This document shows, piece by piece, positions 28,389-37,876 of a DNA stretch of 64,000 nt. Every line of letters begins with the position of its first letter. Positions within the stretch are counted from its first letter, which is position 1. The notes under the pieces were generated by a model that did not search any database, was not told where the DNA came from, and worked only from the letters and a program-made list of their open reading frames with translations. The stretch covers positions 992,001 through 1,056,000 of the forward strand of contig NZ_JANQBB010000001.1 of assembly GCF_024721975.1 (NCBI RefSeq), written 5' to 3'. Both the position numbers and the translations under genes were made by a program. This DNA comes from Paenibacillus endoradicis (GTDB lineage: Bacteria > Bacillota > Bacilli > Paenibacillales > Paenibacillaceae).

Positions 28389-28618
28389 CTATATTTGTTG
28401 AAGTGAGAGCGAATTTTAGTTTACAAAGAGTTTCCAATTAAATTAAGGATTCATAAAGAAATAATCAAAGTTAATGAGAAATCACTTTAAACATTTTATG
28501 TTAGAAAAGTTATTTAATAGAATTTATTTATTAAAAATTTAATGTGTATAAGTGTCCCAACCAGCTTCAAACATGGTAGTTACAAGTAGAATGACTGAAT
28601 ACTACTATTTATTTTATG
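28389..28618. other. Short AT-rich spacer
   Basis: No gene or clear regulatory element seen between the cyd terminator and the DJ-1 remnant. Confidence 0.4.
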
Positions 28619-28984
28619 GGAGCTGATAGTATGGAGCAGGTTCGGCAAGCAAGAAATGTAGCGATCTTGATTATCAAGCAGAACTTGTACTATCCGTGTG
28701 TACTGGTGCGTTATTTAGCGAAAGCACAGCTGTTAGATGGTCTAAAACTTACCACAAACCGTCATGCGATAAACGAACTAAGGGAAATCATTGGCGGATC
28801 GGAAATCATGCAAGAAGCACGATATACCGATAACGGGAAATTTATTATGTCTGCTGGCGTGTCCGCAGGTATAGATGCGTCACTACACGTCGTCGGAAAA
28901 TTATTTGGGGTAGAACGAGCAAAACAAGCAGCAACGATAATGATTGTCCAAGGACACAAGTGTTCCAACATAATCGTGTTTTGA
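28619..28984 (+). pseudogene. DJ-1/PfpI-family protein, frameshifted
   Basis: The DJ-1/PfpI nucleophile elbow VLSVCTGAL reads in one frame up to about 28711, and the continuation LAKAQLLDGLKLTTNRHAI then NELREIIG in the next frame. The C-terminal half FIMSAGVSAGIDASLHVVG then KLFGVERAKQAA is intact. The N-terminal half and the native start are missing, and the tail runs into the TGTCCAAGGACACA repeat. A single-base indel plus 5' truncation, so not functional. Confidence 0.75.
28945..28982 (+). repeat. TGTCCAAGGACACA repeat, copy 2
   Basis: Sibling of 21341-21378; it overlaps the last codons of the DJ-1 remnant and precedes an IS3 transposase fragment. Confidence 0.5.
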
Positions 28985-29061
28985 CAGAAAGTTACCTACA
29001 TTGTCACGAATATTGTTTGAATTAATTTAACTGCATTCAGCTGCCGTTTTCTAAAAGCTGA

Positions 29062-29229
<168 letters not shown>

Positions 29230-29415
29230 ATTGATTATTCTATTCCTCGCAAACAGCTTTAGGTACTCCGATGTAGTTAACTTTTTCACGTATATATCTT
29301 GCAGGGTTTCAGACATCCAAGGATTATGGACAGGGCTACCCACCATATCTATTGTAAAGGATTTTTTTTGTGTTTGTATTTACGAATAGCTAGATACGTT
29401 CCATTGAAACTTACA

Positions 29416-31224
29416 TTAACTCGAGTTCATTTTATTTCTTTGAATAGCCACTATATGAAGAGCATCCTGCAGTTCATTTATATCTTGTTGTATATTGGTA
29501 AAGTCTGTGATCTCAGGAACGTACTTTCTAGTGAACGGACGTTGCTGTTCTATAGCGATGGCCATCGTTTCAAAAACAAGAAGAAATTGGGAGAGGCTCT
29601 CATCTGACAGGATGGGTCGATCAGCGTATTTTTGACTAGATTCTAGTAAATACCCCAATTGTTCTATATAAAATATAGCGGGCCTAAGTGCTTCTAAGGC
29701 TGTTGTGTTGCTAGGGATTTCTCCAAATGCTGTTGTATATACAATGTTTAGATTCGTTAGATTTCTTCGCATTTTGCCTTGAGCTGCGGATTTTTGTACA
29801 TCAGCGTTGCTTCTATGTTCCGAGAACAACATCATGAGAAATTGCTGTTCACTCCGAAGGGTTTTGGCCATGACATGAGGGAGTAAATTTGAAGCTTGAC
29901 TCTTGCCTATCAATAATGTTCCAATAAGGCCAATTAATGATCCAATAAGGACGTCGGTTATTCTTGCAGATGCCAAGAAGGCAGTATTATGTAACTGAGT
30001 CGTGCTTTCGGCAAGAAGTAAAGCATTCGATGTGATAAACAGTGCGGCAATCGCATAATTAACAACAATCGCAAGCTCTGTAAGAGCTGTTAGTATCACG
30101 ATAGCGATGACGATGACCAATCCCTCAGGATGAAGGGAAAGGATGATCGAAGCGATCAGAATACCGAGGATCGTTCCAATAGAACGCTGGATCGCACGGT
30201 GGAATGTGGAAATAATGGTTGAACCCGACATGACAGATGCACAGGATAAGGTAATCCAATATGATCGGTTAAAGTCAAATGAATAGGCAATAATCGCTGC
30301 GATTGTAAGGACTACTCCATATCTTGTCGCTGTAAGAAACACAATAGAATTCTTATCAAATGATCCCCCAAATACGGTCTTTAGAGATGGCTTAAAAATT
30401 TGAATACCGGGATTAGTCTGGTTCATAAGTTCATTCATGGTAGTGCGGATTGATGCTCCTAGTTCTAGGGGAAGCTTATCCTTACTCTTCTCAATACGTT
30501 CAAGGACATCCATGTAAATTTGATTGGCTTGATTATTTAATAAAAGTAATCGTTTATATTGATCTGAAATTCTCCAGGATATGTACCCTGCGGACAGGTT
30601 ATCCTCTGCTGATTTTAACGATAGCACTAGTCTCTGCCTTGCCTTGTTAGAGTCATCTGTACCTACGGAATCCATATAAAGGGCAAGATCTTTATAAACT
30701 TGTTGTACTGCAATGGTTTCCGGCCCATGCGGGTTCATGAACCCGCCCATCATTCCGATGATCCAAGCTAATACCCCACCCAATAGAACTAGACCTGTAC
30801 GAAGGGGAGCGAGGGAAGGATCTAAAGTCATCCCCGTAGCCATCGTAAAAGCTAGAACAAAGAATATTGCTGCTGGGCCTGCAATTCTTAAGGAGCCAAA
30901 GACAAATGTTGCTATCGCACCAATCAGGCCGACTGTTATTGCTGAGGTAAGCGAGAAAGGAGCAAGAAGAGTTCCTAGACCAACGGATAAAGACATTCCA
31001 AGGAGAGCGAAAAGGAGCTTTTTTGCTCTTAATGCATAGGGGATATTGAATACATAAAGATAGGTGAATCCACCAATGCCTGCTAGTAATCCGTATTGGA
31101 AGTTTCCTAATAGCAACCCTATAAGGGGAGGCACACCAGAACATATCCCAGCACAAATTGCCTTTGTCCAAGGAAGAGGATTCTTATTCATCTTAAATGC
31201 TCGTTTTATTGCAATCTTATACAT
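29416..31224 (-). CDS. FUSC-family membrane protein
   Basis: 602 residues. Two blocks of about five to six hydrophobic helices (residues ~15-170 and ~310-460), each followed by a helical cytoplasmic part, the layout of FUSC/aromatic-acid exporter YccS/AaeB-type proteins. A PHGPETIAVQQVYKDLALYM segment marks the first soluble part. GGGAGAGG precedes ATG 31224. Family members export aromatic acids or affect stress tolerance; the substrate is unknown here. The gene is divergent from the MFS gene at 31434. Confidence 0.8.
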   Translation of the reverse strand: MYKIAIKRAFKMNKNPLPWTKAICAGICSGVPPLIGLLLGNFQYGLLAGIGGFTYLYVFNIPYALRAKKLLFALLGMSLSVGLGTLLAPFSLTSAITVGLIGAIATFVFGSLRIAGPAAIFFVLAFTMATGMTLDPSLAPLRTGLVLLGGVLAWIIGMMGGFMNPHGPETIAVQQVYKDLALYMDSVGTDDSNKARQRLVLSLKSAEDNLSAGYISWRISDQYKRLLLLNNQANQIYMDVLERIEKSKDKLPLELGASIRTTMNELMNQTNPGIQIFKPSLKTVFGGSFDKNSIVFLTATRYGVVLTIAAIIAYSFDFNRSYWITLSCASVMSGSTIISTFHRAIQRSIGTILGILIASIILSLHPEGLVIVIAIVILTALTELAIVVNYAIAALFITSNALLLAESTTQLHNTAFLASARITDVLIGSLIGLIGTLLIGKSQASNLLPHVMAKTLRSEQQFLMMLFSEHRSNADVQKSAAQGKMRRNLTNLNIVYTTAFGEIPSNTTALEALRPAIFYIEQLGYLLESSQKYADRPILSDESLSQFLLVFETMAIAIEQQRPFTRKYVPEITDFTNIQQDINELQDALHIVAIQRNKMNSS

Positions 31225-31433
31225 GCAGACCTCTCCCGTTAATTATATGGCTATCTTATGGTTGCGTATATATTTCATAATCGATTTCACGCTATAGGGA
31301 ATTCAGTTATTTTTTTATTATAATGTGCCCTAGCAAAGAATGAAGTATCCCTTTGATGACGGTTTGACAATATTTTATAAATATCGGTACTGTTGCTAAT
31401 AATACCTCCATCCACATAAGGAGGGTATAACTC

Positions 31434-32849
31434 ATGGACACTAGCTATAAAGGGACAAACAAAATGATTGCGGGAATTGTATTTGGTGTTTTAACGTTCT
31501 GGCTTTTTGCTCAGGCAATGGTCAATGTCGTTCCTGCAGTTCAATCAGATTTAGGTATTTCAATGGGAACGCTAAATGTAGCCATTAGTTTAACATCATT
31601 ATTCTCAGGGATGTTTATCGTTGCTGCTGGTGGATTAGCAGATAAGGTTGGACGCAAAAAGATGACATATATCGGGCTAATATTAAGTGTTGTTGGTTCT
31701 TTACTCCTAGTATTTGCTATTGGGTCCGTTATGTTAATTATGGGTCGTGTTGTTCAAGGTTTATCCGCTGCATGTATCATGCCAGCAACCATCGCATTAA
31801 TGAAGACGTATTTCGAAGGTGCAGATCGACAACGTGCACTTAGTTATTGGTCTATCGGATCTTGGGGTGGTTCTGGTGTATGTTCTCTTGCCGGAGGTGC
31901 GATTGCGACGTATTTGGGATGGAGATGGATATTCATCTTTTCGATTGTGTTCTCACTGATTGCGATGTGGCTTATTAAAGATACGCCCGAGAGTAGAGGA
32001 CAATCAACAGGCGCATTTAAATTTGATTACGCGGGCTTAGCTATTTTTATAGTAACGATGCTTGCATTAAATATCTTTATTACTCAAGGTGCAGATTTGG
32101 GTTGGACAAGCCTACGTACGCTAGGTTTGGCCGTTGTTACCATCATAGGAGCTATCGTGTTTGTTAAAGTTGAAAAGGGAAAAGCTGTTGTATTAATTGA
32201 TTTCTCCTTATTTAAAAATAAACCATATGCGGGTGCAACATACTCAAATTTCTTGTTAAACGCGGTTGCAGGTACACTCGTTGTTGCCAACACGTATGTT
32301 CAAGTAGGTCGAGGATTTACTTCTTTTCAATCAGGGATGTTATCCATTGGATATTTAGTAGCCGTGTTAGCTATGATTCGTGTCGGTGAGAAAATTCTGC
32401 AGAAGGTAGGGGCAAGATCACCAATGATATGGGGTTCAGTCATAACCTCTGTTGGTGTAGCAGCCATGGGTTTAACTTTCTTACAAGGCTTTGCCTATAC
32501 AGTTTCTGTGTTTATTGGATTTGCCTTATTTGGTCTTGGACTTGGTATATATGCAACCCCATCAACAGATACAGCGGTATCTAATGCACCTTCCAACAAA
32601 GTCGGTGAAGCTGCAGGGATCTACAAAATGGCAAGTTCCCTTGGTGGTGCGTTCGGTGTTGCAATTTCAGCAACGGTATATAGTTCAATTGAAGCAGTGG
32701 CAAGTCTAGAAGTGGCTGCAACAGCCGGGATTATCACAAACGTTATATTCGGTGTACTTTCAATCATTTCTATTGTTTTATTTGTTCCAAGAAGTGCTGG
32801 AAAAAAGACGTCACCCCCATCCCCGTTTGCTAAACCTGTGACAAAATAA
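31434..32849 (+). CDS. MFS transporter, 14-helix DHA2-like
   Basis: 471 residues with about 14 hydrophobic segments. Opening GIVFGVLTFWLFAQAMVNVV, motif-A loop GGLADKVGRKKMTYIG and GWRWIFIFSIVFSLIAMWLI, as in the EmrB/QacA group. It is followed by a decayed M20 gene and an intact M20 amidohydrolase, suggesting one transport-plus-hydrolysis unit for an acylated amino acid, peptide or similar. AAGGAGGG precedes ATG 31434. Confidence 0.83.
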   Translation: MDTSYKGTNKMIAGIVFGVLTFWLFAQAMVNVVPAVQSDLGISMGTLNVAISLTSLFSGMFIVAAGGLADKVGRKKMTYIGLILSVVGSLLLVFAIGSVMLIMGRVVQGLSAACIMPATIALMKTYFEGADRQRALSYWSIGSWGGSGVCSLAGGAIATYLGWRWIFIFSIVFSLIAMWLIKDTPESRGQSTGAFKFDYAGLAIFIVTMLALNIFITQGADLGWTSLRTLGLAVVTIIGAIVFVKVEKGKAVVLIDFSLFKNKPYAGATYSNFLLNAVAGTLVVANTYVQVGRGFTSFQSGMLSIGYLVAVLAMIRVGEKILQKVGARSPMIWGSVITSVGVAAMGLTFLQGFAYTVSVFIGFALFGLGLGIYATPSTDTAVSNAPSNKVGEAAGIYKMASSLGGAFGVAISATVYSSIEAVASLEVAATAGIITNVIFGVLSIISIVLFVPRSAGKKTSPPSPFAKPVTK

Positions 32850-32864
32850 AAGGAGACAATTATT

Positions 32865-33211
32865 TGAAAAGTCGATTAATCATCAAAACCCAAAACTATC
32901 TTTTAAAGAAGAAAAGACGACACAATATATTGCCGATTTCTATAAAGGAAAAGATGATGTATAAGTACAAATGAATGTTGGGAATTGACACGGGATTATG
33001 TAACGATTAAAGGTGGAAAATCTGGTTAGACAGTCGGATTGCATGCATATTTCGATGCACTTCCAATTCATGAGTCATTGGTTGTAAACCAAAAGGAGTT
33101 AAAGAAGCCTATTCCAATCACCATCCGAAATTTGATATTGATGAAGATGCTCTAATTGTTACTGCAAAGTTAGTGGCTCAAGTGGTTTGTAGTTATTATG
33201 AAATAAATTAA
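32865..33211 (+). pseudogene. Decayed M20 amidohydrolase copy
   Basis: Fragments of the neighbouring M20 gene: HQNPKLSFKEEKTTQYIADFY (compare HPELSFHEDQTAAYIADFYEG), then GLHAYFDALPI, then a C-terminal NHHPKFDIDEDALIVTAKLV to a stop at 33209-33211. Internal deletions and stops separate them. It is a divergent tandem paralogue of 33224-34423 that has been lost. Confidence 0.8.
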
Positions 33212-33223
33212 GGGGGTATTCAC

Positions 33224-34423
33224 ATGTTATTGAATGATTTAATGGAGAAGTTAGATGCCAAAAAGGAACGTATGATCGAGATTCGCCGACATCTTCATGA
33301 GCATCCGGAGCTTTCTTTCCATGAAGATCAAACGGCTGCCTATATCGCCGATTTTTATGAAGGAGTACCGGTGGATTCCGTGGAAACGAACTTCGGCGGT
33401 CAACGTGGGGTCGTTGTAACCATTAAAGGTACTAAGCCAGGAAAAACTATCGCTATTCGTGCGGATTTCGATGCATTGCCTATCAAGGAAGAAACCGGCT
33501 TGCCATTTGCGTCAAAGAATGAAGGTGTTATGCACGCTTGTGGACATGATGTGCATACGGCCTATATGTTGGTGTTAGCAGAGACATTAGCGGAGATGAA
33601 AGAGCAGTTGAAAGGTACTATTAGAGTCATTCATCAACCAGCAGAAGAAGCACCTCCAGGTGGCGCACTCGGAATGATTAAAGCAGGTGTGTTAGAAGGG
33701 ATAGAGGCTATCATTGGGATTCATGTCATGTCTACCATGCCAACAGGACATATTTATTACAGAAGCGGGAACACTCAAACAGGAAGATCATACTTTAAAT
33801 TACGTGTTCAAGGTAAAGGTGGACATGGTTCATCGCCCCATATGGCGAATGATGCCATTGTTGCAGCAAGTTCATTCGTTATGAATTTGCAAACGATTGT
33901 TAGCCGTCGGATCAACCCATTTGATACAGCTACCATTACGATTGGTTCTTTTGATGGTAATGGTACATTCAATGTGATCAAAGATGCTGTAACGCTTGAG
34001 GGAGATGTTCGAACAATGTCTAATGAAACACGAGACATTGTAGAGTCTCAAGTTCGTGCCTTTACGGAAGGATTAGAGAAATCATTTGGTGTAACAACAG
34101 TCCTTGAATATGCTAATGACTATCCTGTTCTATATAATGATCCTGAAGTCACAGAACATGTGCATCAAGCGTTATTAGAAGCATCCATTCCTGAGGTGGA
34201 AGCCGTACTGGAGACAGCACCGCAACCGCCGTCAGAAGACTTTGCTTACTACCTTCAACAAGTGCCCGGGTGTTTCTTCTATGTAGGTGCGATGCCGGAA
34301 TCGGGGGAAGCCTACCCACATCACCACCCTAAATTCAATATCAATGAAAAAAGTCTTATTATTTGTGTAAAAGCGATGGCTTCTGTTGTTGCTTCTTATT
34401 GTGATGGTAACGATTTTACATAA
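33224..34423 (+). CDS. M20-family amidohydrolase
   Basis: 399 residues, typical length for amidohydrolase/hippurate-hydrolase-like M20D peptidases. Metal-site motifs: RRHLHEHPELSFHE, HACGHDVHTAYML, HQPAEEAPPGGALGMI and the C-terminal HHPKFNINEKSL. It hydrolyses N-acyl amino acids or related amides in the cytoplasm. TAAGGGGG precedes ATG. Downstream of the MFS exporter, a common pairing. The exact substrate is not predictable. Confidence 0.9.
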   Translation: MLLNDLMEKLDAKKERMIEIRRHLHEHPELSFHEDQTAAYIADFYEGVPVDSVETNFGGQRGVVVTIKGTKPGKTIAIRADFDALPIKEETGLPFASKNEGVMHACGHDVHTAYMLVLAETLAEMKEQLKGTIRVIHQPAEEAPPGGALGMIKAGVLEGIEAIIGIHVMSTMPTGHIYYRSGNTQTGRSYFKLRVQGKGGHGSSPHMANDAIVAASSFVMNLQTIVSRRINPFDTATITIGSFDGNGTFNVIKDAVTLEGDVRTMSNETRDIVESQVRAFTEGLEKSFGVTTVLEYANDYPVLYNDPEVTEHVHQALLEASIPEVEAVLETAPQPPSEDFAYYLQQVPGCFFYVGAMPESGEAYPHHHPKFNINEKSLIICVKAMASVVASYCDGNDFT

Positions 34424-34443
34424 AATATAAGAGGGTAAGATAG

Positions 34444-34569
34444 ATGGACGGAATTATAATCAGTATGAGTAAGAATTCATGCTGCCCAAAAGAGGATTCT
34501 ATTGAACAGCATAAATTCTTAAAAATAGAAGTAAATAAGGTTTATTGCTTGTACACTGGCTTGGATTAG
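34444..34569 (+). CDS. Small Cys-containing ORF, possibly truncated
   Basis: 41 codons with AGAGGG upstream (MDGIIISMSKNSCCPKEDSI..., ending YCLYTGLD before TAG). Downstream in shifted frame is HGYCIKSTKTPCQYVIDY, so an originally longer Cys-rich protein may be broken here. Not recognised. Confidence 0.3.
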   Translation: MDGIIISMSKNSCCPKEDSIEQHKFLKIEVNKVYCLYTGLD

Positions 34570-34749
34570 ATCATGGGTATTGCATAAAGTCAACAAAGAC
34601 ACCTTGTCAATACGTAATAGATTATTGATCTAGAAAAGCAAATTAAAGATTTCAAAAAAATGGTAGAGGCAGGTTAATCGAAATATTAGAACCAAAGTTA
34701 ACAAAGTATATTTAAATTAAGAATAAACTTATCTTGAAAAGAGGATCAC

Positions 34750-35387
34750 ATGGAATGGAATATTAAAAAAGAGTGGGTACTTCCATTTGAATTACCATGG
34801 TCAATTTCAGAAAAAGTAAAATCTTCAAATAACATTAACACAAAACAGTTACTTCAATTTTTCGGAAGTAGTCAAACAGTTGGAATGAAATATGGAATGG
34901 TTGGAAAACAGTATAAGGGAGTTGTTCATATGAAGCTTCTGGATCATGGACTTCTGGAGGAACTTTTGAGTACCAATATCAAAAACCATACACACAAATA
35001 CATAGATAAATAACAGGTATGTTTCGATATTACTTAAATAATGAGTTTTTATTTTTAAAGGGATTAACATATTGTGAAGATAGCTTAAATAATAACCATC
35101 ATAGCATTTTGAATCAATTTCTACTCACTAACGAGTGTCCGTTTGATCTTAGTAAATTAGAGTATGTTTGTTTCTCATCTGATGGAATGCCAATCGTTTT
35201 GCAATTTATCGGTAAACCGTTCTCAGAAGGTGAATTGTTAGGAATATCATATTTTGCATTCAAAATTAAATTCGAAGTTGGAGTAGTAGGAGAATTTACT
35301 AAGACTAGCCATGGTACGCAAAAAGAACGACTTAACCATATAAACAAGAGGAGCATCCAATTTTTTGGATGCTCCTCTTGTTTATAA
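34750..35387 (+). pseudogene. Broken protein with TniQ/TnsD-like zinc-ribbon pattern
   Basis: Two frames cover it: 34750-35013 (MEWNIKKEWVLPFELPWSIS then KSSNNINTKQLL) ends in a stop, and 35019-35387 continues in another frame with LTYCEDSLNNNHHSILNQF then LLTNECPFDLSKLEYVC. The Cys-x-x-(Cys)...His/Gln...CP spacing recalls the zinc-binding ends of TnsD/TniQ proteins, but some ligands are missing. The final residues run through the terminator hairpin. Low confidence in the family; the gene looks degenerate. Confidence 0.4.
35340..35385. terminator. Strong bidirectional terminator
   Basis: Perfect 21-bp stem (35340-35360 with 35365-35385), loop TTTT. It separates convergent genes: the broken plus-strand gene and the minus-strand IclR gene. 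Confidence 0.9.
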
Positions 35388-35391
35388 TTAG

Positions 35392-36165
35392 TTAGGAGGT
35401 AAATCCTAATAATTGAGACATTTTAAACGCTGTTTGCTGTAACATTCTTATAAAATCTGAATGTTCTGAAGTATCCAGAACATTTGCCATTGATACTACC
35501 GTTAATGCTGCCACAATCTCCCCATTCAGTTCAAAAACTGGTGCACTAATAGCTGTGATGCCAGATACCACTGTGCCTGTTGTTACGGAAAAGTTTTTAT
35601 GCCGAATGTTGTCTAGTTCTTTAATAAGCTTATCATAATCTTTTTTGTTATTTTCATCTAGTTCTTTGACAATGAGATGCTCAGTTTTTTCCTTCGGCAA
35701 ATAAGCGGAAAATAGTAATCCAGGAGCGCTTTCGGTCACACTGACTTGTGACCCGGCTTTGATACCCAAATTTACAGCGCGGTTACTTGCTTCCCATCTT
35801 AAAAAGAAAGGGCCATTCTCTCCCCAAATGGCTAGTGCTACTGTCTCATTAAGTGTTTCTCTTAGTTGTATTAGAAAGGGATGGCATATGTCCTGAATAT
35901 TTAATTGTTCAGACGCCTTTAAACCGAGGAGAATTAGTTCCGTACCCAATGAATACTTAAGATCTTGATTTTTCCTAAGAAAACCTGATCTAGAAAAACT
36001 AGTAAGATATTTATGGAGTTTGCTCTTTGGTATATCACATAAAATGGATAACTCCGTTACAGTTAGAGGTTTTCTTTCTTCAGAAATTTTCTTAAGGATA
36101 TATAGTCCCAATTCAAGAGATTGGATACCCTGTCCCTTTGGTTCAGTTACTGCCATTAGATTCAT
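35392..36165 (-). CDS. IclR-family regulator
   Basis: 257 residues; N-terminal winged helix (QGIQSLELGLYILKKISEER, then LTVTELSILCDIPKSKLHKYL) and C-terminal ligand-binding IclR domain (NETVALAIWGENGPFFLRWEAS, AINLGIKAGSQVSVTESAPG). It is followed at 51 bases by the MFS gene on the same strand and faces the alcohol dehydrogenase across the divergent region, which holds a GTGTA-N6-TACAC repeat. Likely controls MFS and/or dehydrogenase. Confidence 0.87.
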   Translation of the reverse strand: MNLMAVTEPKGQGIQSLELGLYILKKISEERKPLTVTELSILCDIPKSKLHKYLTSFSRSGFLRKNQDLKYSLGTELILLGLKASEQLNIQDICHPFLIQLRETLNETVALAIWGENGPFFLRWEASNRAVNLGIKAGSQVSVTESAPGLLFSAYLPKEKTEHLIVKELDENNKKDYDKLIKELDNIRHKNFSVTTGTVVSGITAISAPVFELNGEIVAALTVVSMANVLDTSEHSDFIRMLQQTAFKMSQLLGFTS

Positions 36166-36216
36166 CCATCCCTTCCTGAATAACGGCTATTTCGCCGGCT
36201 TTAGCTTCGTATATTG

Positions 36217-37686
36217 CTAATTTTTAGCGGGTTCATGATTCAGATGCGGCTTATGAGCCAATTTGTGGCCTTTTCCTGTTAAATGCAGTCCTAAAGAAAA
36301 ACAACATAAGAGTCCACCAACGATTAGTGAAGCCAGAAATAAATCATGATAAGTCAATGTTAATGCGACTGCTTGTGCTGATTGCACTTCTGTAAGAGGA
36401 TTAAGCTTTAATTCTTCATTAAAAGTAGTCTCATAATCGTTTTTAGAATACCAGCCAATTATTACTGTTGCAGCAGTATATATAAGAAATCGAATGAATT
36501 GAACTGCAGTCATTCTTTTAACAAGGTCAGGCAAAGCCCCCCCGAGTGCAGCACCCATTAGGCCTGATCCAACCGTTATTCCAACCCCGGCTATTAGGAT
36601 CGTTAAGTTAACGGCGATTAGAGGTAATGAATAGGATTTTTCTAAGAAAAACCATTGAATATTGACCGCAACTATAGCAAGTGATCCAATAAAACCCAGT
36701 AACCCAGGTCCTATTTTATCATACATAGTAGTACTGAAACCAGCAGCTATAATTACACCGATAAGCAAACATCCATATAGTAATAAAAGTTGTTTGTTTG
36801 GAATGCCATAAATATTGCGAAGTATTCCTTGTATCGCTAATAGGCTAAGTGCCATTGTGATATTGCTCGTAATGGCCATTAACATGCCAAGTAAAGGCTT
36901 AGGGTGCATAATTAATTTAAATGCTATAACAGGATTTTTGGTTTTGTTCTCGGCAATGATAAATAGAAAGAAAATAACAATAAGACCTATAATAATAATC
37001 CAAATATCAAGCTGAGAACCAAACCGATTCGCAAGATAGTTTAATGTTATTAAGGCTATAACTGAACAAATCATGATGAGACTTATACCTAGCCTATCCA
37101 AGTCAGCCCCTTTGCTGACATTGTGAAGTTCATTACGCAAAAAAAATTGGCTAAGGATAATTCCTGCTAAAGCTATTGCACTAGCTATATAAAAAATCCA
37201 TCTCCATTGATTATAAATCAATGCCACATTACCTAAGTACATTCCAACTATAGCGGATCCAAAAAAGCCTAACAAAAGCACGAATAATGCCAAATTTCGT
37301 TTTTCAATAGGAAAAGAAAGGACAAGCAATGGAAGCATAATCATAAGCATTACACCACTACCCATACCTTGTAGAAAACGACCAAGTGTCATCCACAACA
37401 TATCAAAAGTAAGTGCAGATAATAGAGCGCCTATTATAAAAAGGAGCATTGCGATAAGGTAAGTGTTCCGGACTCCTATTCTCTGTCTAAGAGGAGGGCC
37501 AAGTGGAATAAATAAAGCGAACGTGATTGTGCTGATAATTAATGGGACGAATGTCGTAGTATTGTTAGTACCTAAAGCTTTTTGAATAATATTTTGAATG
37601 GGGATTAAAGCGCTGTTTACCATTAGCCCAGGTCCAATAGCCATTATGGCTAGTAATGAAATTTTCCAGTGTTTCTGTAATGTCAT
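36217..37686 (-). CDS. MFS transporter, 14-helix DHA2-like
   Basis: 489 residues with about 14 hydrophobic segments. Second-loop sequence GPPLRQRIGVRNTYLIAM and GRFLQGMGSGVMLMIMLPLL mark the MFS core; the NQWRWIFYIASAIALAGIIL segment corresponds to the DHA2 central part. A His-rich tail (LTGKGHKLAHKPHLNHEPAK) is unusual. Divergent from the alcohol dehydrogenase; upstream of iclR in transcription order. Substrate unknown. Confidence 0.8.
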   Translation of the reverse strand: MTLQKHWKISLLAIMAIGPGLMVNSALIPIQNIIQKALGTNNTTTFVPLIISTITFALFIPLGPPLRQRIGVRNTYLIAMLLFIIGALLSALTFDMLWMTLGRFLQGMGSGVMLMIMLPLLVLSFPIEKRNLALFVLLLGFFGSAIVGMYLGNVALIYNQWRWIFYIASAIALAGIILSQFFLRNELHNVSKGADLDRLGISLIMICSVIALITLNYLANRFGSQLDIWIIIIGLIVIFFLFIIAENKTKNPVIAFKLIMHPKPLLGMLMAITSNITMALSLLAIQGILRNIYGIPNKQLLLLYGCLLIGVIIAAGFSTTMYDKIGPGLLGFIGSLAIVAVNIQWFFLEKSYSLPLIAVNLTILIAGVGITVGSGLMGAALGGALPDLVKRMTAVQFIRFLIYTAATVIIGWYSKNDYETTFNEELKLNPLTEVQSAQAVALTLTYHDLFLASLIVGGLLCCFSLGLHLTGKGHKLAHKPHLNHEPAKN

Positions 37687-37808
37687 TTTAATTGATTCCC
37701 TCTTTACAAATTAATATTGAAACCTTTCCCGGCTTCTTTTTTCTTTTCTTGTATTGTTCACCATTAAGAAACAATGTTTATTTATAGTTTACAACATTAT
37801 AACAGAAG

Positions 37809-37824
37809 GTGTATATTAGTACAC
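37809..37824. promoter_or_regulatory. Candidate IclR operator
   Basis: GTGTA-TATTAG-TACAC inverted repeat in the region between divergent MFS and alcohol dehydrogenase genes, 39 bases before the dehydrogenase ribosome site. Placement suits an IclR target; unproven. Confidence 0.45.
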
Positions 37825-37876
37825 GTGTTAAGCATAATAAGATGCAAAACGTTCATACAACTAGGAGGAAATGGAA

